Below the pieces are notes generated by a model that was given only the letters and a program-made list of their open reading frames with translations, had not been told where the DNA came from and made no database searches. Below are positions 18,590 to 27,596 of a stretch of 58,406 bases of DNA, piece after piece. Numbering within the stretch: position 1 is the stretch's first letter; each line of letters begins with the position of its first letter. The stretch spans positions 1-58,406 of the forward strand of contig NZ_AEYW01000005.1 of assembly GCF_000192475.1 (NCBI RefSeq), given 5' to 3'. The DNA is from Ruegeria conchae (GTDB lineage: Bacteria; Pseudomonadota; Alphaproteobacteria; Rhodobacterales; Rhodobacteraceae). The position numbers and the translations under genes were made by a program.

Positions 18590-19444
18590 ATGCAGGACGA
18601 TCCAAAAACCCTCGTTTCTACCGAATGGCTTGCCGCTCATATCAAAGATCCGGATCTACGGATACTGGATGGGTCGTGGTACCTACCGCAGCAAGCTCGC
18701 GACGCCAAGGCAGAGTATGACGCGGGCCACATTCCCGGTGCACGTTATTTCGATATTGATGAGATTTCCGATCATCGTTCGGATCTGCCGCACATGGCAC
18801 CTCCGGTCGAGAAATTCATGTCGCGCTTGCGGGCAATGGGAGTGGGTGATGGCCATCAGGTAGTGGTTTATGATGGCGCTGGTCTGATGTCGGCAGCACG
18901 GGTCTGGTGGATGTTCCGTCTGATGGGGCAGGAAAACATCGCCGTTCTGGATGGTGGGTTGCCCAAATGGCAGGCCGAAGGTCGAGAGATTGAGGACCTG
19001 CCTCCTGTCATTCGCGACCGTCACATGACTGTGCGGGTGCAGAACCATCTGATCCGCGATGTCACGCAGGTTTCTGCGGCTGCCAAACTGCATGATCATG
19101 AGATAATCGATGCCCGTTCGGCATCACGTTTCGCTGGTGCCGAGGCTGAGCCACGTGAAGGGTTGCGTTCGGGCCATATCCCCGGTTCTCGCAATGTGCC
19201 ATTTGGAATGCTGCTGAACAAAAACGGCACGATGAAATCACCCGAAGACTGTCGTGTAATATTCGAATCTGCAGGTGTGGACCTGTCGAAACCCGCGATC
19301 ACATCCTGTGGGTCGGGCGTGACCGCAGCGATCCTCAGCCTTGCGCTTGAGCGCATGGGTAAGAAAGACCACTCGCTTTATGACGGCTCCTGGGCTGAAT
19401 GGGGTGCCTTCCCGACCCTGCCCGTCGCAACCGGAGAGAACTGA
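18590..19444 (+). CDS. sseA: 3-mercaptopyruvate sulfurtransferase, 284 aa
   Basis: Two rhodanese domains: the first (about 1-135) lacks the active Cys, and the second holds the catalytic loop CGSGVTA near residue 237, the form seen in mercaptopyruvate sulfurtransferases rather than thiosulfate-specific rhodaneses. It transfers sulfur from 3-mercaptopyruvate to an acceptor. AGGGGAGG at 18577-18584 fixes the ATG at 18590. Its stop overlaps the aminotransferase start by one base. Transamination of cysteine could supply mercaptopyruvate, which makes the pairing sensible. Confidence 0.92.
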   Translation: MQDDPKTLVSTEWLAAHIKDPDLRILDGSWYLPQQARDAKAEYDAGHIPGARYFDIDEISDHRSDLPHMAPPVEKFMSRLRAMGVGDGHQVVVYDGAGLMSAARVWWMFRLMGQENIAVLDGGLPKWQAEGREIEDLPPVIRDRHMTVRVQNHLIRDVTQVSAAAKLHDHEIIDARSASRFAGAEAEPREGLRSGHIPGSRNVPFGMLLNKNGTMKSPEDCRVIFESAGVDLSKPAITSCGSGVTAAILSLALERMGKKDHSLYDGSWAEWGAFPTLPVATGEN

Positions 19445-20628
19445 TGTTCGAGAACCTCAAACCGCAACCCGCTGACAAGATTCTGGCGCTGATGCAGATG
19501 TACCGCGAAGACCCACGTGATCAAAAGATCGATCTGGGTGTCGGTGTGTACAAGAACGCCGAAGGTGTCACACCGGTGATGCGTGCAGTGAAGGCTGCCG
19601 AAAAGCGAATTCTCGAAGAGCAAGAAAGCAAGGCTTATACCGGGTTGGCGGGCGATCCGGCTTATGCAGATGCGATGATCGGTCTGATCCTTGGGGACGC
19701 AGTGCCACGTGGCAATATTGCTGCCGTGGCGACCCCCGGCGGAACCGGGGCTTGTCGTCAGGCGTTTGAACTAATCCGCATGGCAAATCCGTCGGCCCGT
19801 GTCTTCCTGTCGAACCCTACATGGCCAAACCATCCGTCGATCCTGCGTTATCTGGGGATTGAAACCGCCGAATACCGCTATTTTGACAGCGAAACCCGTG
19901 GTGTTGATTTCGATGGTATGATCGAAGATCTGAAAACTGCCAATGCGGGCGACGTGGTTCTGCTGCATGGTTGTTGCCACAACCCAACGGGCGCCAACCT
20001 GAACATGGTGCAGTGGCAGGAAGTCGTGAACCTGATCAACGAACGCGGTCTCGTGGCGATGATCGACATCGCCTATCAAGGCTTTGGCGATGGTCTTGAG
20101 GAAGATGCGCAGGCGACGCGTCTGGTGGCTTCTTCCGTGAAACGCTGCCTCATCGCGGCGTCCTGCTCGAAGAACTTTGGCGTTTATCGTGAACGTACTG
20201 GACTGCTGATGGCGATCAGTGATGATCCAGCTCAGACGGCGTTGAACCAATCCTCTCTGGCGTTTCTGAATCGCCAAAATTACTCTTTCCCACCCGATCA
20301 TGGCGCGCGCGTTGTGACCACGATCCTGAATGATGAGGCTCTGCGCGCCGATTGGGCCGCCGAGCTGGAAGAAGTTCGCTTGTCGATGCTGGGCCTGCGT
20401 CAACAACTGGCGGACGAGTTGCAGCGCCTCAGCGGATCGGATCGGTTCGGGTTTATCGCGCAACACCGAGGAATGTTTTCGCGGCTGGGCGCTGCCCCTG
20501 AGCTGGTCGAGAAGCTGCGTGCGGATCATGGTATCTACATGGTTGGTGATAGCCGTCTGAATATTGCGGGATTGAATGCGACGACCGTGCCGATTCTGGC
20601 TCAGGCGATCATTGATGTTGGTGTCTGA
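19444..20628 (+). CDS. aromatic/aspartate aminotransferase, 394 aa
   Basis: A class I PLP-dependent aminotransferase of the Tyr/Asp type. It begins MFENLKPQPADKILALM, typical of the TyrB/AspC group, and has GGTGACRQAFELI near residue 100, HGCCHNPTGANL near 180 and the PLP lysine in ASCSKNFGVYRERTG near residue 243. It should interconvert aromatic amino acids or aspartate with their keto acids using 2-oxoglutarate. ATG overlaps the sseA stop (TGATG). A hairpin terminator follows directly. Confidence 0.93.
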   Translation: MFENLKPQPADKILALMQMYREDPRDQKIDLGVGVYKNAEGVTPVMRAVKAAEKRILEEQESKAYTGLAGDPAYADAMIGLILGDAVPRGNIAAVATPGGTGACRQAFELIRMANPSARVFLSNPTWPNHPSILRYLGIETAEYRYFDSETRGVDFDGMIEDLKTANAGDVVLLHGCCHNPTGANLNMVQWQEVVNLINERGLVAMIDIAYQGFGDGLEEDAQATRLVASSVKRCLIAASCSKNFGVYRERTGLLMAISDDPAQTALNQSSLAFLNRQNYSFPPDHGARVVTTILNDEALRADWAAELEEVRLSMLGLRQQLADELQRLSGSDRFGFIAQHRGMFSRLGAAPELVEKLRADHGIYMVGDSRLNIAGLNATTVPILAQAIIDVGV

Positions 20629-20650
20629 AGCGCGTCTCTGAAAAATGGAA

Positions 20651-20673
20651 AACCCGGGCGTGAAGCCCGGGTT
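20651..20673. terminator. intrinsic terminator, bidirectional
   Basis: AACCCGGGC and GCCCGGGTT pair around GTGAA, followed by TTTG on the plus strand and preceded by an A-rich run that acts as a T run for the minus strand. It can end both the aminotransferase and amtB transcripts. Confidence 0.9.
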
Positions 20674-20695
20674 TTTGTTTGTATATGGTTGGCTA

Positions 20696-22018
20696 TTAAC
20701 CTTTGGAGAACTCCGGATAGGCCTCCATACCAAGCTCAGCCATGTCGAGACCGTTGATCTCATCTTCTTCGCTGACGCGGATACCGACAGTGGCTTTCAG
20801 TAAGGTCCACAGGATCAGAGCGGCGACAAAGGTGAATACACCGTACGCGATGATGCCGGTCAGCTGCGTGATCAGGCTGGCTTCGCCATAGAAGATCACG
20901 GCAATCGTGCCCCAGATACCGGCGAACAGGTGAACCGGGATAGCGCCCACAACATCGTCGATCTTGAACTTGTCCAGCATCGGAACCGCGAAGACTACGA
21001 TGATACCACCAACGGCACCGATCCATAGGGCGCCGAACAGGGTTGGGGCCAGGGGTTCAGCGGTGATCGAAACCAGACCGGCCAGCGCGCCGTTCAGCAC
21101 CATGGTAAGGTCAGGCTTTTTGTACAGCAGCTGCGTTAGGATCAAGGCAGCAACCGCGCCTGATGCGGCGGCCATGTTGGTGTTGGCAAAGATGCGCGAT
21201 ACGTCCGAGACATCTCCTACGGTGCCCATGGCCAGCTGCGAGCCACCGTTGAAACCGAACCAACCCAGCCAAAGGATGAAGGTACCCAAAGTAGCCAGCG
21301 CCAGGTTCGAACCGGGCATCGGGTGCACTTTGCCGTCTTTGTACTTGCCAATGCGCGGCCCAAGGATGAGGGCACCTGCCAGAGCTGCCCAGCCACCGAC
21401 CGAGTGCACGATGGTCGAACCCGCGAAGTCCGAGAAGCCAGCTTCGGACAACCAGCCACCACCCCACTGCCACGAGCCCGAGATCGGATACATGATGCCG
21501 GTCAGGACAACCACGAAGGCAAGGAAAGGCCAAAGCTTGATCCGCTCAGCCACTGCGCCGGATACGATCGAGGCGGTTGCGGCGACAAAGACCAGTTGGA
21601 AGAAGAAATCTGATCCGATCGAGGCGTAGTCAAGTGCGGCTGCATCTGCACCAACGCCCACTGGATCAAGCACGGTTGTCGAGAAGAACGGACCCAGCCA
21701 GCCTGAAATGGTCCAGCCATCACCGGGGTACATCAGGTTGAAACCGATCAGCCAGTACATGATCGCAGCAATGGAAAACAGGGCGATGTTCTTGGTCATC
21801 TGCATAGCAACGTTCTTGGACCGCACCAGCCCACCTTCGAGCATGGCAAAGCCTGCGGCCATGAAGAACACCAGAAAGCCGCCCATCAGGAACAGCAGCG
21901 TGGTGAAGATGTATTGGGTGTGTTGCGCGGGCTCGCCGGTAGCGGCCTCTTGTGCAAGACCCATCTGCGGCAACGCGACAATCGCGGCGGCAGGGATGAG
22001 AGATTTCATCAGGTTCAT
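20696..22018 (-). CDS. amtB: ammonium transporter AmtB, 440 aa
   Basis: An Amt-family ammonium channel with a cleavable signal-like N-terminus (SLIPAAAIVALPQMGLAQE) and about eleven membrane helices. Family blocks include DFAGSTIVHSVGGWAALAGALILGPR (conserved pore His) near residue 195 and WLGWFGFNGGS near 240. The second pore His region, IPVHLFAGIWG, lies near 365. It takes up ammonium and is blocked by GlnK binding at the cytoplasmic face. glnK lies 33 bases upstream in the same direction, the classic pair. Confidence 0.97.
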   Translation of the reverse strand: MNLMKSLIPAAAIVALPQMGLAQEAATGEPAQHTQYIFTTLLFLMGGFLVFFMAAGFAMLEGGLVRSKNVAMQMTKNIALFSIAAIMYWLIGFNLMYPGDGWTISGWLGPFFSTTVLDPVGVGADAAALDYASIGSDFFFQLVFVAATASIVSGAVAERIKLWPFLAFVVVLTGIMYPISGSWQWGGGWLSEAGFSDFAGSTIVHSVGGWAALAGALILGPRIGKYKDGKVHPMPGSNLALATLGTFILWLGWFGFNGGSQLAMGTVGDVSDVSRIFANTNMAAASGAVAALILTQLLYKKPDLTMVLNGALAGLVSITAEPLAPTLFGALWIGAVGGIIVVFAVPMLDKFKIDDVVGAIPVHLFAGIWGTIAVIFYGEASLITQLTGIIAYGVFTFVAALILWTLLKATVGIRVSEEDEINGLDMAELGMEAYPEFSKG

Positions 22019-22051
22019 TGTCAGTCCTCGAATGATTGTGAGTGAGCGCGC

Positions 22052-22390
22052 TTAAAGCGCTTCTTCGTTGGTTTCCCCGGTCCGCACGCGCAGGGCTTGC
22101 TCGACATCGAGGACGAAAATCTTGCCATCACCGATCTTGCCGGTCTTGGCGGTGGTGGTGATGGTCTCAATGATCTGGTCGGCCATCGTGGCGGGCACCA
22201 CGATCTCAAGCTTGATCTTGGGTACGAAATTCACAGCGTATTCTGCGCCGCGATAAATCTCGGTGTGACCCGATTGCGAGCCGAACCCTTTGATCTCAGT
22301 CACCATCATGCCGCGCACGCCTGCATTGGTCAGCGCCTCGCGCACCTCCTCAAGCTTGAACGGTTTGATTGTCGCAATGATCAGTTTCAC
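22052..22390 (-). CDS. glnK: P-II nitrogen regulatory protein GlnK, 112 aa
   Basis: The family start KLIIATIKPFKLEEVREAL follows a GTG at 22388-22390 preceded by AGGGGAAAG, so this start was preferred to the longer open frame. The T-loop contains the uridylylation Tyr in HTEIYRGAEY (near residue 51), and the C-terminal signature GDGKIFVLDVEQALRVRTGE is present. It senses 2-oxoglutarate and ATP/ADP, is modified by GlnD and gates AmtB encoded just downstream. Upstream DNA has TTTGCAC repeats that may be NtrC half-sites. Confidence 0.96.
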   Translation of the reverse strand: MKLIIATIKPFKLEEVREALTNAGVRGMMVTEIKGFGSQSGHTEIYRGAEYAVNFVPKIKLEIVVPATMADQIIETITTTAKTGKIGDGKIFVLDVEQALRVRTGETNEEAL

Positions 22391-22425
22391 GTCTTTCCCC
22401 TCTATTACCCCGGGTGGCCGGGCAT

Positions 22426-22523
22426 TTTGCACCTGCAGAAAAATGCGCATTCGAGGCTCTGAAGGAACGCTCTCACAGGGGAAATGAGGGGGAATAATCA
22501 GAAAATTTGCACATTTTTTGCAC
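22426..22523. promoter_or_regulatory. TTTGCAC repeats upstream of glnK
   Basis: TTTGCAC occurs at 22426-22432, 22506-22512 and 22517-22523. The last two are 11 bases apart, one helical turn. TGCAC is the NtrC half-site core, and glnK-amtB is usually NtrC-controlled. I could not find a clean sigma-54 -24/-12 pair, so this remains tentative. Confidence 0.4.
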
Positions 22524-22647
22524 GAACAGCGCTATTTGATGAAAAAATGGGCAAACAAGTGAGGGGAAATACCAGAATTTCACACCTCTACATGGCCGTT
22601 CCGGCGGGGTATGGTGCCCCAAAAGTATAGCCGGGCAGAGTTTGAGC

Positions 22648-24834
22648 ATGACTGAGTCCAACCGCCGAAAACCGCGACTGGTCGCGGATAAAAGGTACCC
22701 GTCCAAAGGTCGAAAACCTGCGGCGACCAAGCGGGCTGCAAAACCTGCTGGTAAGAAGTCGGCTGCCCGAAAAACCGCCCCGCGCAAGACAGCGCGGAAG
22801 AAGACGCGTCGCAGTTCCGGCGGCAAAGGGGGCGGCATTTTCCGACGCCTGTTCCGTTGGCTCTGGCGTCTGTTCTGGGGCGTCACATGGCGGATTGGTG
22901 CGGTAGCGGGCCTGTTGTTGGCGCTGGCCGTCGGTGTCGTTTACACATCACTACCGGATGTGGATGCCTTGTTGGATGGGCGAGCCAAGGGCTCGGTGAC
23001 GTTGCTGGATCGTGATGGCAAGGTCTTTGCCTGGCGCGGCGATCAGTTTGGCGGCGTGATTACGGCAGATACAGTTTCGCCGCATCTCAAGAATGCCGTG
23101 ATCGCGACCGAGGATAAGCGGTTCTACCGCCATTTCGGCGTCAGCCCGCGCGGTGTCGCGAGCGCGGTGCGCATCAACCTGAGCGAAGGGCGCGGACCGT
23201 TGTCTGGCCACGGTGGCTCGACCATCACGCAGCAGACAGCAAAGCTGCTGTGTCTTGGTGTGCCTTATGATCCCAGCGCGTGGGAATCCGAGGCCGCTTA
23301 CGAAGCTGATTGCCGTCAGGGTTCGCTTTGGCGCAAAGCGAAAGAGGCGGTTTACGCCATTGCGATGGAGGTCAAATACTCCAAGGATGAAATTCTGACG
23401 ATCTATCTGAACCGGGCCTTCCTCGGTGCAGGAGCGCGCGGTTTCGAAGCCGCCAGCCAGCGCTATTTCGGGATTTCGGCTGCCGAAGTGTCTCCGGCCG
23501 AGGCCGCAATGTTGGCGGGACTTCTGGTGGCACCTTCTCGCTATGCGCCCACGAATAACCTGCAACGATCGCAGGACCGGGCACGGTTGGTGGTTGGGCT
23601 AATGGAGGCTCAAGGCTATCTGAGCAGCGCGCAGGCAAGCGAGGCCCGCAGCCGTCCGGCGCAGTTGTCTGAAGCCGCCGCCGCCCGGGCCGGTGGCTAT
23701 TTTGCCGATTGGGTCATGGCCAGTGGGCCTGAGTTTTTCACACGTAACACAACCGAGGACGTGGTGATCCGGACCACGCTGGATCAGCGCATTCAAACCT
23801 CGGCGGAAGAGGCACTGAAGTTCATCTTCCAAGAAAAAGTGCGCGAAGGGTCCAAAGCGCAGGCCGCTATTGTGGTGATGTCCGCGGATGGCGCTGTGCG
23901 CGGTATGGTCGGTGGCCGCAAGACCCGAGTATCAGGCGCGTTCAACCGAGCCACGCAGGCTCTGCGTCAGACGGGGTCGTCTTTCAAACCGTTTGTCTAT
24001 GCGACGGCGTTGGAGCTGGGATATTCACCGTTGGATACGGTTATGGACGAACCGACCTGCTGGGATATCGCAGGGTCGGGTCAGTGGTGCCCGAAGAACT
24101 ACACCCACAAGTTTTATGGTCGGGTGACTCTTGCGGATGCGCTGAAGAATTCATTGAACATCCCGGCGGTCAAAGTGGCAGATATTTCTGGGCTTGATAA
24201 TGTCCGCACCGTTGCCAGCGGTTTCGGCCTTTCAAGTGATCTGGCCGAAGGGCTCGCGCTGGCGTTGGGCGCATCGGAAAGCACGCTGATCGAGATGACA
24301 GGCGCTTATGCCGGTATCCTGAACGGCGGCTCAGCGGTGGAACCCTATGGCCTGACTGAGCTGAAGCTGCTGGGTGAGTCCGACCCCGTCATGGTCACGA
24401 CAACCGGTATCGGTGAACGCGTCATCAACGACAAGGCCGCCAAGCAACTGACCTGGATGATGGAGCGCGTGGTCTCGGAAGGCACTGGTGGGCGCGCAAA
24501 ACTGCCGGGCTGGCAGGTGGCGGGCAAAACCGGAACGACTCAGGCCGCGCGGGATGCGTGGTTCATCGGGTTCACAGCCGATTACGTTGCGGGTGTTTGG
24601 ATGGGGTATGATGACAATACACCTTTGTCGGGTGTGACGGGCGGCGGTCTACCGGCGGAAATTTGGAAAGAGACGATGTTGCGCGTCACGGAAGGAATGA
24701 CGCCAACGCCATTGCCGATGCTGGAGCCGGACCCACCGGTCAGAACTGCTCAGCCTCAGCAACAGCGCCGTAAGAAACAGACCGGCTTGGATAAGGCGAT
24801 CAACAATCTGCTGAACAACATTTTCGGAAATTGA
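22648..24834 (+). CDS. class A penicillin-binding protein (PBP1A family), 728 aa
   Basis: A bifunctional peptidoglycan synthase. A very basic cytoplasmic tail rich in Lys and Arg (about residues 3-60) precedes one membrane helix (about 75-98). The GT51 glycosyltransferase domain follows, with EDKRFYRHFGVSPRG and GGSTITQQTAK. The transpeptidase domain has SSFKPF (nucleophile Ser, about 445), NSLNIP and KTGTT (near 620). A Pro/Gln-rich tail ends the protein. The ATG at 22648 was taken over a TTG two codons earlier. The basic tail resembles histone-like sequence and may bind acidic partners or DNA. Confidence 0.95.
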   Translation: MTESNRRKPRLVADKRYPSKGRKPAATKRAAKPAGKKSAARKTAPRKTARKKTRRSSGGKGGGIFRRLFRWLWRLFWGVTWRIGAVAGLLLALAVGVVYTSLPDVDALLDGRAKGSVTLLDRDGKVFAWRGDQFGGVITADTVSPHLKNAVIATEDKRFYRHFGVSPRGVASAVRINLSEGRGPLSGHGGSTITQQTAKLLCLGVPYDPSAWESEAAYEADCRQGSLWRKAKEAVYAIAMEVKYSKDEILTIYLNRAFLGAGARGFEAASQRYFGISAAEVSPAEAAMLAGLLVAPSRYAPTNNLQRSQDRARLVVGLMEAQGYLSSAQASEARSRPAQLSEAAAARAGGYFADWVMASGPEFFTRNTTEDVVIRTTLDQRIQTSAEEALKFIFQEKVREGSKAQAAIVVMSADGAVRGMVGGRKTRVSGAFNRATQALRQTGSSFKPFVYATALELGYSPLDTVMDEPTCWDIAGSGQWCPKNYTHKFYGRVTLADALKNSLNIPAVKVADISGLDNVRTVASGFGLSSDLAEGLALALGASESTLIEMTGAYAGILNGGSAVEPYGLTELKLLGESDPVMVTTTGIGERVINDKAAKQLTWMMERVVSEGTGGRAKLPGWQVAGKTGTTQAARDAWFIGFTADYVAGVWMGYDDNTPLSGVTGGGLPAEIWKETMLRVTEGMTPTPLPMLEPDPPVRTAQPQQQRRKKQTGLDKAINNLLNNIFGN

Positions 24835-24843
24835 CATACAAAA

Positions 24844-24870
24844 AAGGCGGTGCGCTGGGCACCGCCTTTG
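24844..24870. terminator. intrinsic terminator between PBP1A gene and leuB
   Basis: AAAGGCGGTGC and GCACCGCCTTT form a perfect 11-bp stem with a 5-base loop, between convergent genes. A runs on one side and Ts on the other suit termination from both directions. Confidence 0.88.
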
Positions 24871-24890
24871 ATGTCTGAATGATCGTAAGA

Positions 24891-25994
24891 TCAGACGCTT
24901 TCGTCGAGTGCCGCCAGAATTGCATCACCCATTTCACTGGTCGATACTGGCTGAACACCTTCTTCTGCCAGCAGATCGGCCGTGCGAACGCCATCGGCCA
25001 GAACCTTTTCGATCGCGGCTTCCAGACGACCTGCTTCGTCGCCCTGATCGAAGCTGTAGCGCAGCGCCATGGCGAAGCTGAGGATACACGCGATCGGATT
25101 GGCTTTGCCCTGACCCGTGATATCGGGGGCGGATCCATGTACCGGTTCGTACATCGCCTTGGGGCGACCATTGGCCATCGGTGCGCCAAGTGAGGCGGAA
25201 GGCAGCATACCCAAAGACCCGGTCAGCATCGCGGCGCAATCGGACAGCACATCGCCGAACAGGTTGTCGGTGACGATCACGTCAAACTGCTTGGGCGCGC
25301 GCACCAGCTGCATCGCACCGTTGTCGGCATACATATGCGACAGCTCGACCTCGGGGTATTCTTGGCCCACGCGGGTTACGACTTCGCGCCAAAGGATGCC
25401 CGACTCCATTACATTGGCTTTTTCCATCGAGCACAGTTTCTTGTTCCGGCGCATCGCCAGCTCAAATGCCGAACGCGCGGCGCGTTCGATCTCGGACTCG
25501 GTGTAACGCTGGGTGTTGATGCCAACGCGTTCATTGCCTTCCTCGAAAATGCCGCGCGGCTCGCCGAAATAAACACCCGAGGTCAGCTCGCGCACGATCA
25601 TGATGTCGAGGCCGGCTACCACATCCTTCTTCAGCGACGAGAAATCCGCCAGCGCGTCAAAGCATTGAGCGGGGCGCAGGTTGGAATACAAGTCCATTTC
25701 TTTGCGCAAACGCAGCAGGCCGCGTTCGGGCTTCAGGCTGAAGTCCAGATCGTCATACTTAGGGCCACCAACAGCACCCAGCAGAACGGCATCGACCTCT
25801 TGCGCCTTGGCCATGGTCTCATCCGACAGGGGCTTCCCGTGTGCGTCATAGGCAGCGCCGCCAACCAGATCCTCGCTCACGTCAAATTGAAGACCGCGAT
25901 TGGCACCGAACCAATCGATGATTTTGCGCACTTCGGCCATAACTTCCGGGCCAATTCCGTCTCCGGGCAGGATGAGGAGCGAGGGGTTGGACAT
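24891..25994 (-). CDS. leuB: 3-isopropylmalate dehydrogenase LeuB, 367 aa
   Basis: NAD-dependent oxidation and decarboxylation of 3-isopropylmalate, the third leucine-specific step. It begins [39 protein letters not shown] near residue 135, the catalytic Tyr region [14 protein letters not shown] and the signature [21 protein letters not shown] near 240 are all present. The ATG at 25992-25994 has AAGGAGA just upstream and gives the family's normal N-terminus. It is 5 kb from leuD and leuC on the same strand, so it is not in one transcript with them. Confidence 0.97.
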   Translation of the reverse strand: MSNPSLLILPGDGIGPEVMAEVRKIIDWFGANRGLQFDVSEDLVGGAAYDAHGKPLSDETMAKAQEVDAVLLGAVGGPKYDDLDFSLKPERGLLRLRKEMDLYSNLRPAQCFDALADFSSLKKDVVAGLDIMIVRELTSGVYFGEPRGIFEEGNERVGINTQRYTESEIERAARSAFELAMRRNKKLCSMEKANVMESGILWREVVTRVGQEYPEVELSHMYADNGAMQLVRAPKQFDVIVTDNLFGDVLSDCAAMLTGSLGMLPSASLGAPMANGRPKAMYEPVHGSAPDITGQGKANPIACILSFAMALRYSFDQGDEAGRLEAAIEKVLADGVRTADLLAEEGVQPVSTSEMGDAILAALDESV

Positions 25995-26085
25995 CGACAG
26001 TCTCCTTGCGTTTTGTCGCACAGGCCCTAGCGTTTGCGGCGCATCGGGTCAATGAGACGAACCCGCCAAATCACGAGGAAACCAC

Positions 26086-26613
26086 ATGCTGACACCCGGA
26101 AATCCGGCCCCATCGCTGAAAATCGAAACTGTAGGCCATGGTACCTTTGATCTTGAGCGTGACACGGGCGAAAACGGAACTCTGGTGATACAGTATCGCG
26201 GCTTGCACTGTCCGATCTGCATTCGCCAGATGGGTGAGGTCGAAGCTGCGCTGGGTGATTTCGCCGAATTGGGGGTCGAGGTGATCATGATCACTACGGA
26301 TGCCGGCGAACGAGCGGCGGAAACGGTGGAGAAAGCCGGGGTCTCGAAACTGCGTGTTGGGTACGGCCTGTCCATGGCCGATGCGCGGGATGTCTGGGGT
26401 CTGAACATCTCCGTGGCTCGTGAAGGTAGTGCCGAGCCAGCGTTATTCGCTGAACCGGGGCACTTCTATATCAAGCCTGATCAGACTCTCTATTACGTCT
26501 GGCAGCAGACAACGCCTTTTGCTCGACCGACTATGTCCGACATCGTCGGCGGTTTGAAATTTACCTTGGCCAATAACTATCCTGCGCGCGGCACCTATAC
26601 TGGCGCGCTGTAG
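26086..26613 (+). CDS. peroxiredoxin-like (AhpC/TSA) protein, 175 aa
   Basis: A thioredoxin-fold protein. The conserved block YRGLHCPICIRQMGEVE near residue 43-55 places a Cys-Pro-x-Cys where redoxin-type peroxiredoxins carry their peroxidatic Cys. The arrangement NPAPSLKIETVGHGTF at the start and HFYIKPDQTLYY later is typical of the AhpC/TSA-like family. It probably reduces peroxides or acts as a thiol oxidoreductase in the cytoplasm; no signal peptide is seen. It is divergent from leuB and faces a LysR gene tail-to-tail with a 6-base gap. The exact substrate is not known. Confidence 0.82.
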   Translation: MLTPGNPAPSLKIETVGHGTFDLERDTGENGTLVIQYRGLHCPICIRQMGEVEAALGDFAELGVEVIMITTDAGERAAETVEKAGVSKLRVGYGLSMADARDVWGLNISVAREGSAEPALFAEPGHFYIKPDQTLYYVWQQTTPFARPTMSDIVGGLKFTLANNYPARGTYTGAL

Positions 26614-26619
26614 GCGGCT

Positions 26620-27513
26620 TTACAGCCGCGCCTTCAACCCTTCGGCCAACAGATCCCAGACCCTGCGGATGCGCGGGGTCTGTCGCATCGCCTGAGGGGC
26701 GGCCAGCCAGACCGGCAGCACCGGTATCTCGACATCAATGTCCAACACCTCGACCTCTGGATCAGCCAGCACAATGCTGAGCTGGCTGAACCCCACTCCA
26801 CAACCTGCGCGGATCAATTCCCAGTAAGCCGTCTGGTTATCGCACCGCGTGGCAAAGCTGTCCCGGCTGGCAGGCCAGCCTTTGTTACGCATCGCGATAA
26901 TAATGTCTTCGTTGGTGTCAAATCCCACAAGGTCGTGCTGCATCAGCTCTGTCGGCGTATTGGGCCGTCCTGCATGGTCCAGATAGGACCGTGAGGCGCA
27001 GAAACATAACGGCACCTCGCCGATATGCTTTGCGACGATGTCGACTTGTTCGGGGCGGTACATGCGCACGGCGATGTCGGCTTCGCGAAACAATAGATTC
27101 TCGCTGGCATCCGAGGCGACCAGATCAAGCTGAATAGCCGGTTCAGCCTGACGAATCGCGGCGATTATCGGTGGCAGTAAATGGTGCGAGACAAAGACCG
27201 AGGCGGTAATCCTGACCGAGCCCTCCAACTGCTGCGCCTGCCCGGCTGCCGTCAAACCAAGCGCATTGACCGCGCTGTACATCTGCTGCGCCATCGGCAG
27301 CACTTGCTGCCCCACCTCGCTGAGCGTCAACCCACGCGCGTGGCGGTCAAACAGCGACACGCCCAATTCTTCTTCCAGCGCATGCACCTGACGCCCCAGC
27401 GTTGGCTGGCTGCGCCCAAGTTGCTTCGCGGCCGCGGATAATGAACCCGTTTCCGCAACAGCGAGAAAACTTTGGATCAAGGACCAGTCAGAAAGTTGAA
27501 GAGAATTTGCCAT
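26620..27513 (-). CDS. LysR family transcriptional regulator, 297 aa
   Basis: The N-terminal winged helix-turn-helix (residues about 8-65) has the LysR pattern: LIQSFLAVAETGSLSAAAKQLGRSQPTLGRQVHALEEELGV. A periplasmic-binding-like effector domain follows (about 95-290). It is divergent from an NAD(P)-dependent sugar-epimerase-like gene and probably controls it. An inverted repeat TTTGG-N6-CCAAA lies between them. The inducer cannot be predicted. Confidence 0.94.
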   Translation of the reverse strand: MANSLQLSDWSLIQSFLAVAETGSLSAAAKQLGRSQPTLGRQVHALEEELGVSLFDRHARGLTLSEVGQQVLPMAQQMYSAVNALGLTAAGQAQQLEGSVRITASVFVSHHLLPPIIAAIRQAEPAIQLDLVASDASENLLFREADIAVRMYRPEQVDIVAKHIGEVPLCFCASRSYLDHAGRPNTPTELMQHDLVGFDTNEDIIIAMRNKGWPASRDSFATRCDNQTAYWELIRAGCGVGFSQLSIVLADPEVEVLDIDVEIPVLPVWLAAPQAMRQTPRIRRVWDLLAEGLKARL

Positions 27514-27540
27514 TCAAAAACGAATACATAATCTGCGGTT

Positions 27541-27556
27541 TTTGGCAATTTCCAAA
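27541..27556. promoter_or_regulatory. candidate LysR operator
   Basis: TTTGG and CCAAA flank CAATTT in the 83-base gap between the LysR gene and the divergent epimerase-like gene. Interrupted dyads of this kind are usual LysR recognition sites. Confidence 0.5.
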
Positions 27557-27596
27557 TACTGATGAATGAATAGATTGGTGTTGAATGGAGGGACCG

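Noticed and set aside
19771..20763. 330-codon minus-strand frame opposite the aminotransferase gene
   Set aside because: High-GC antisense shadow; the plus strand encodes a recognisable PLP enzyme.
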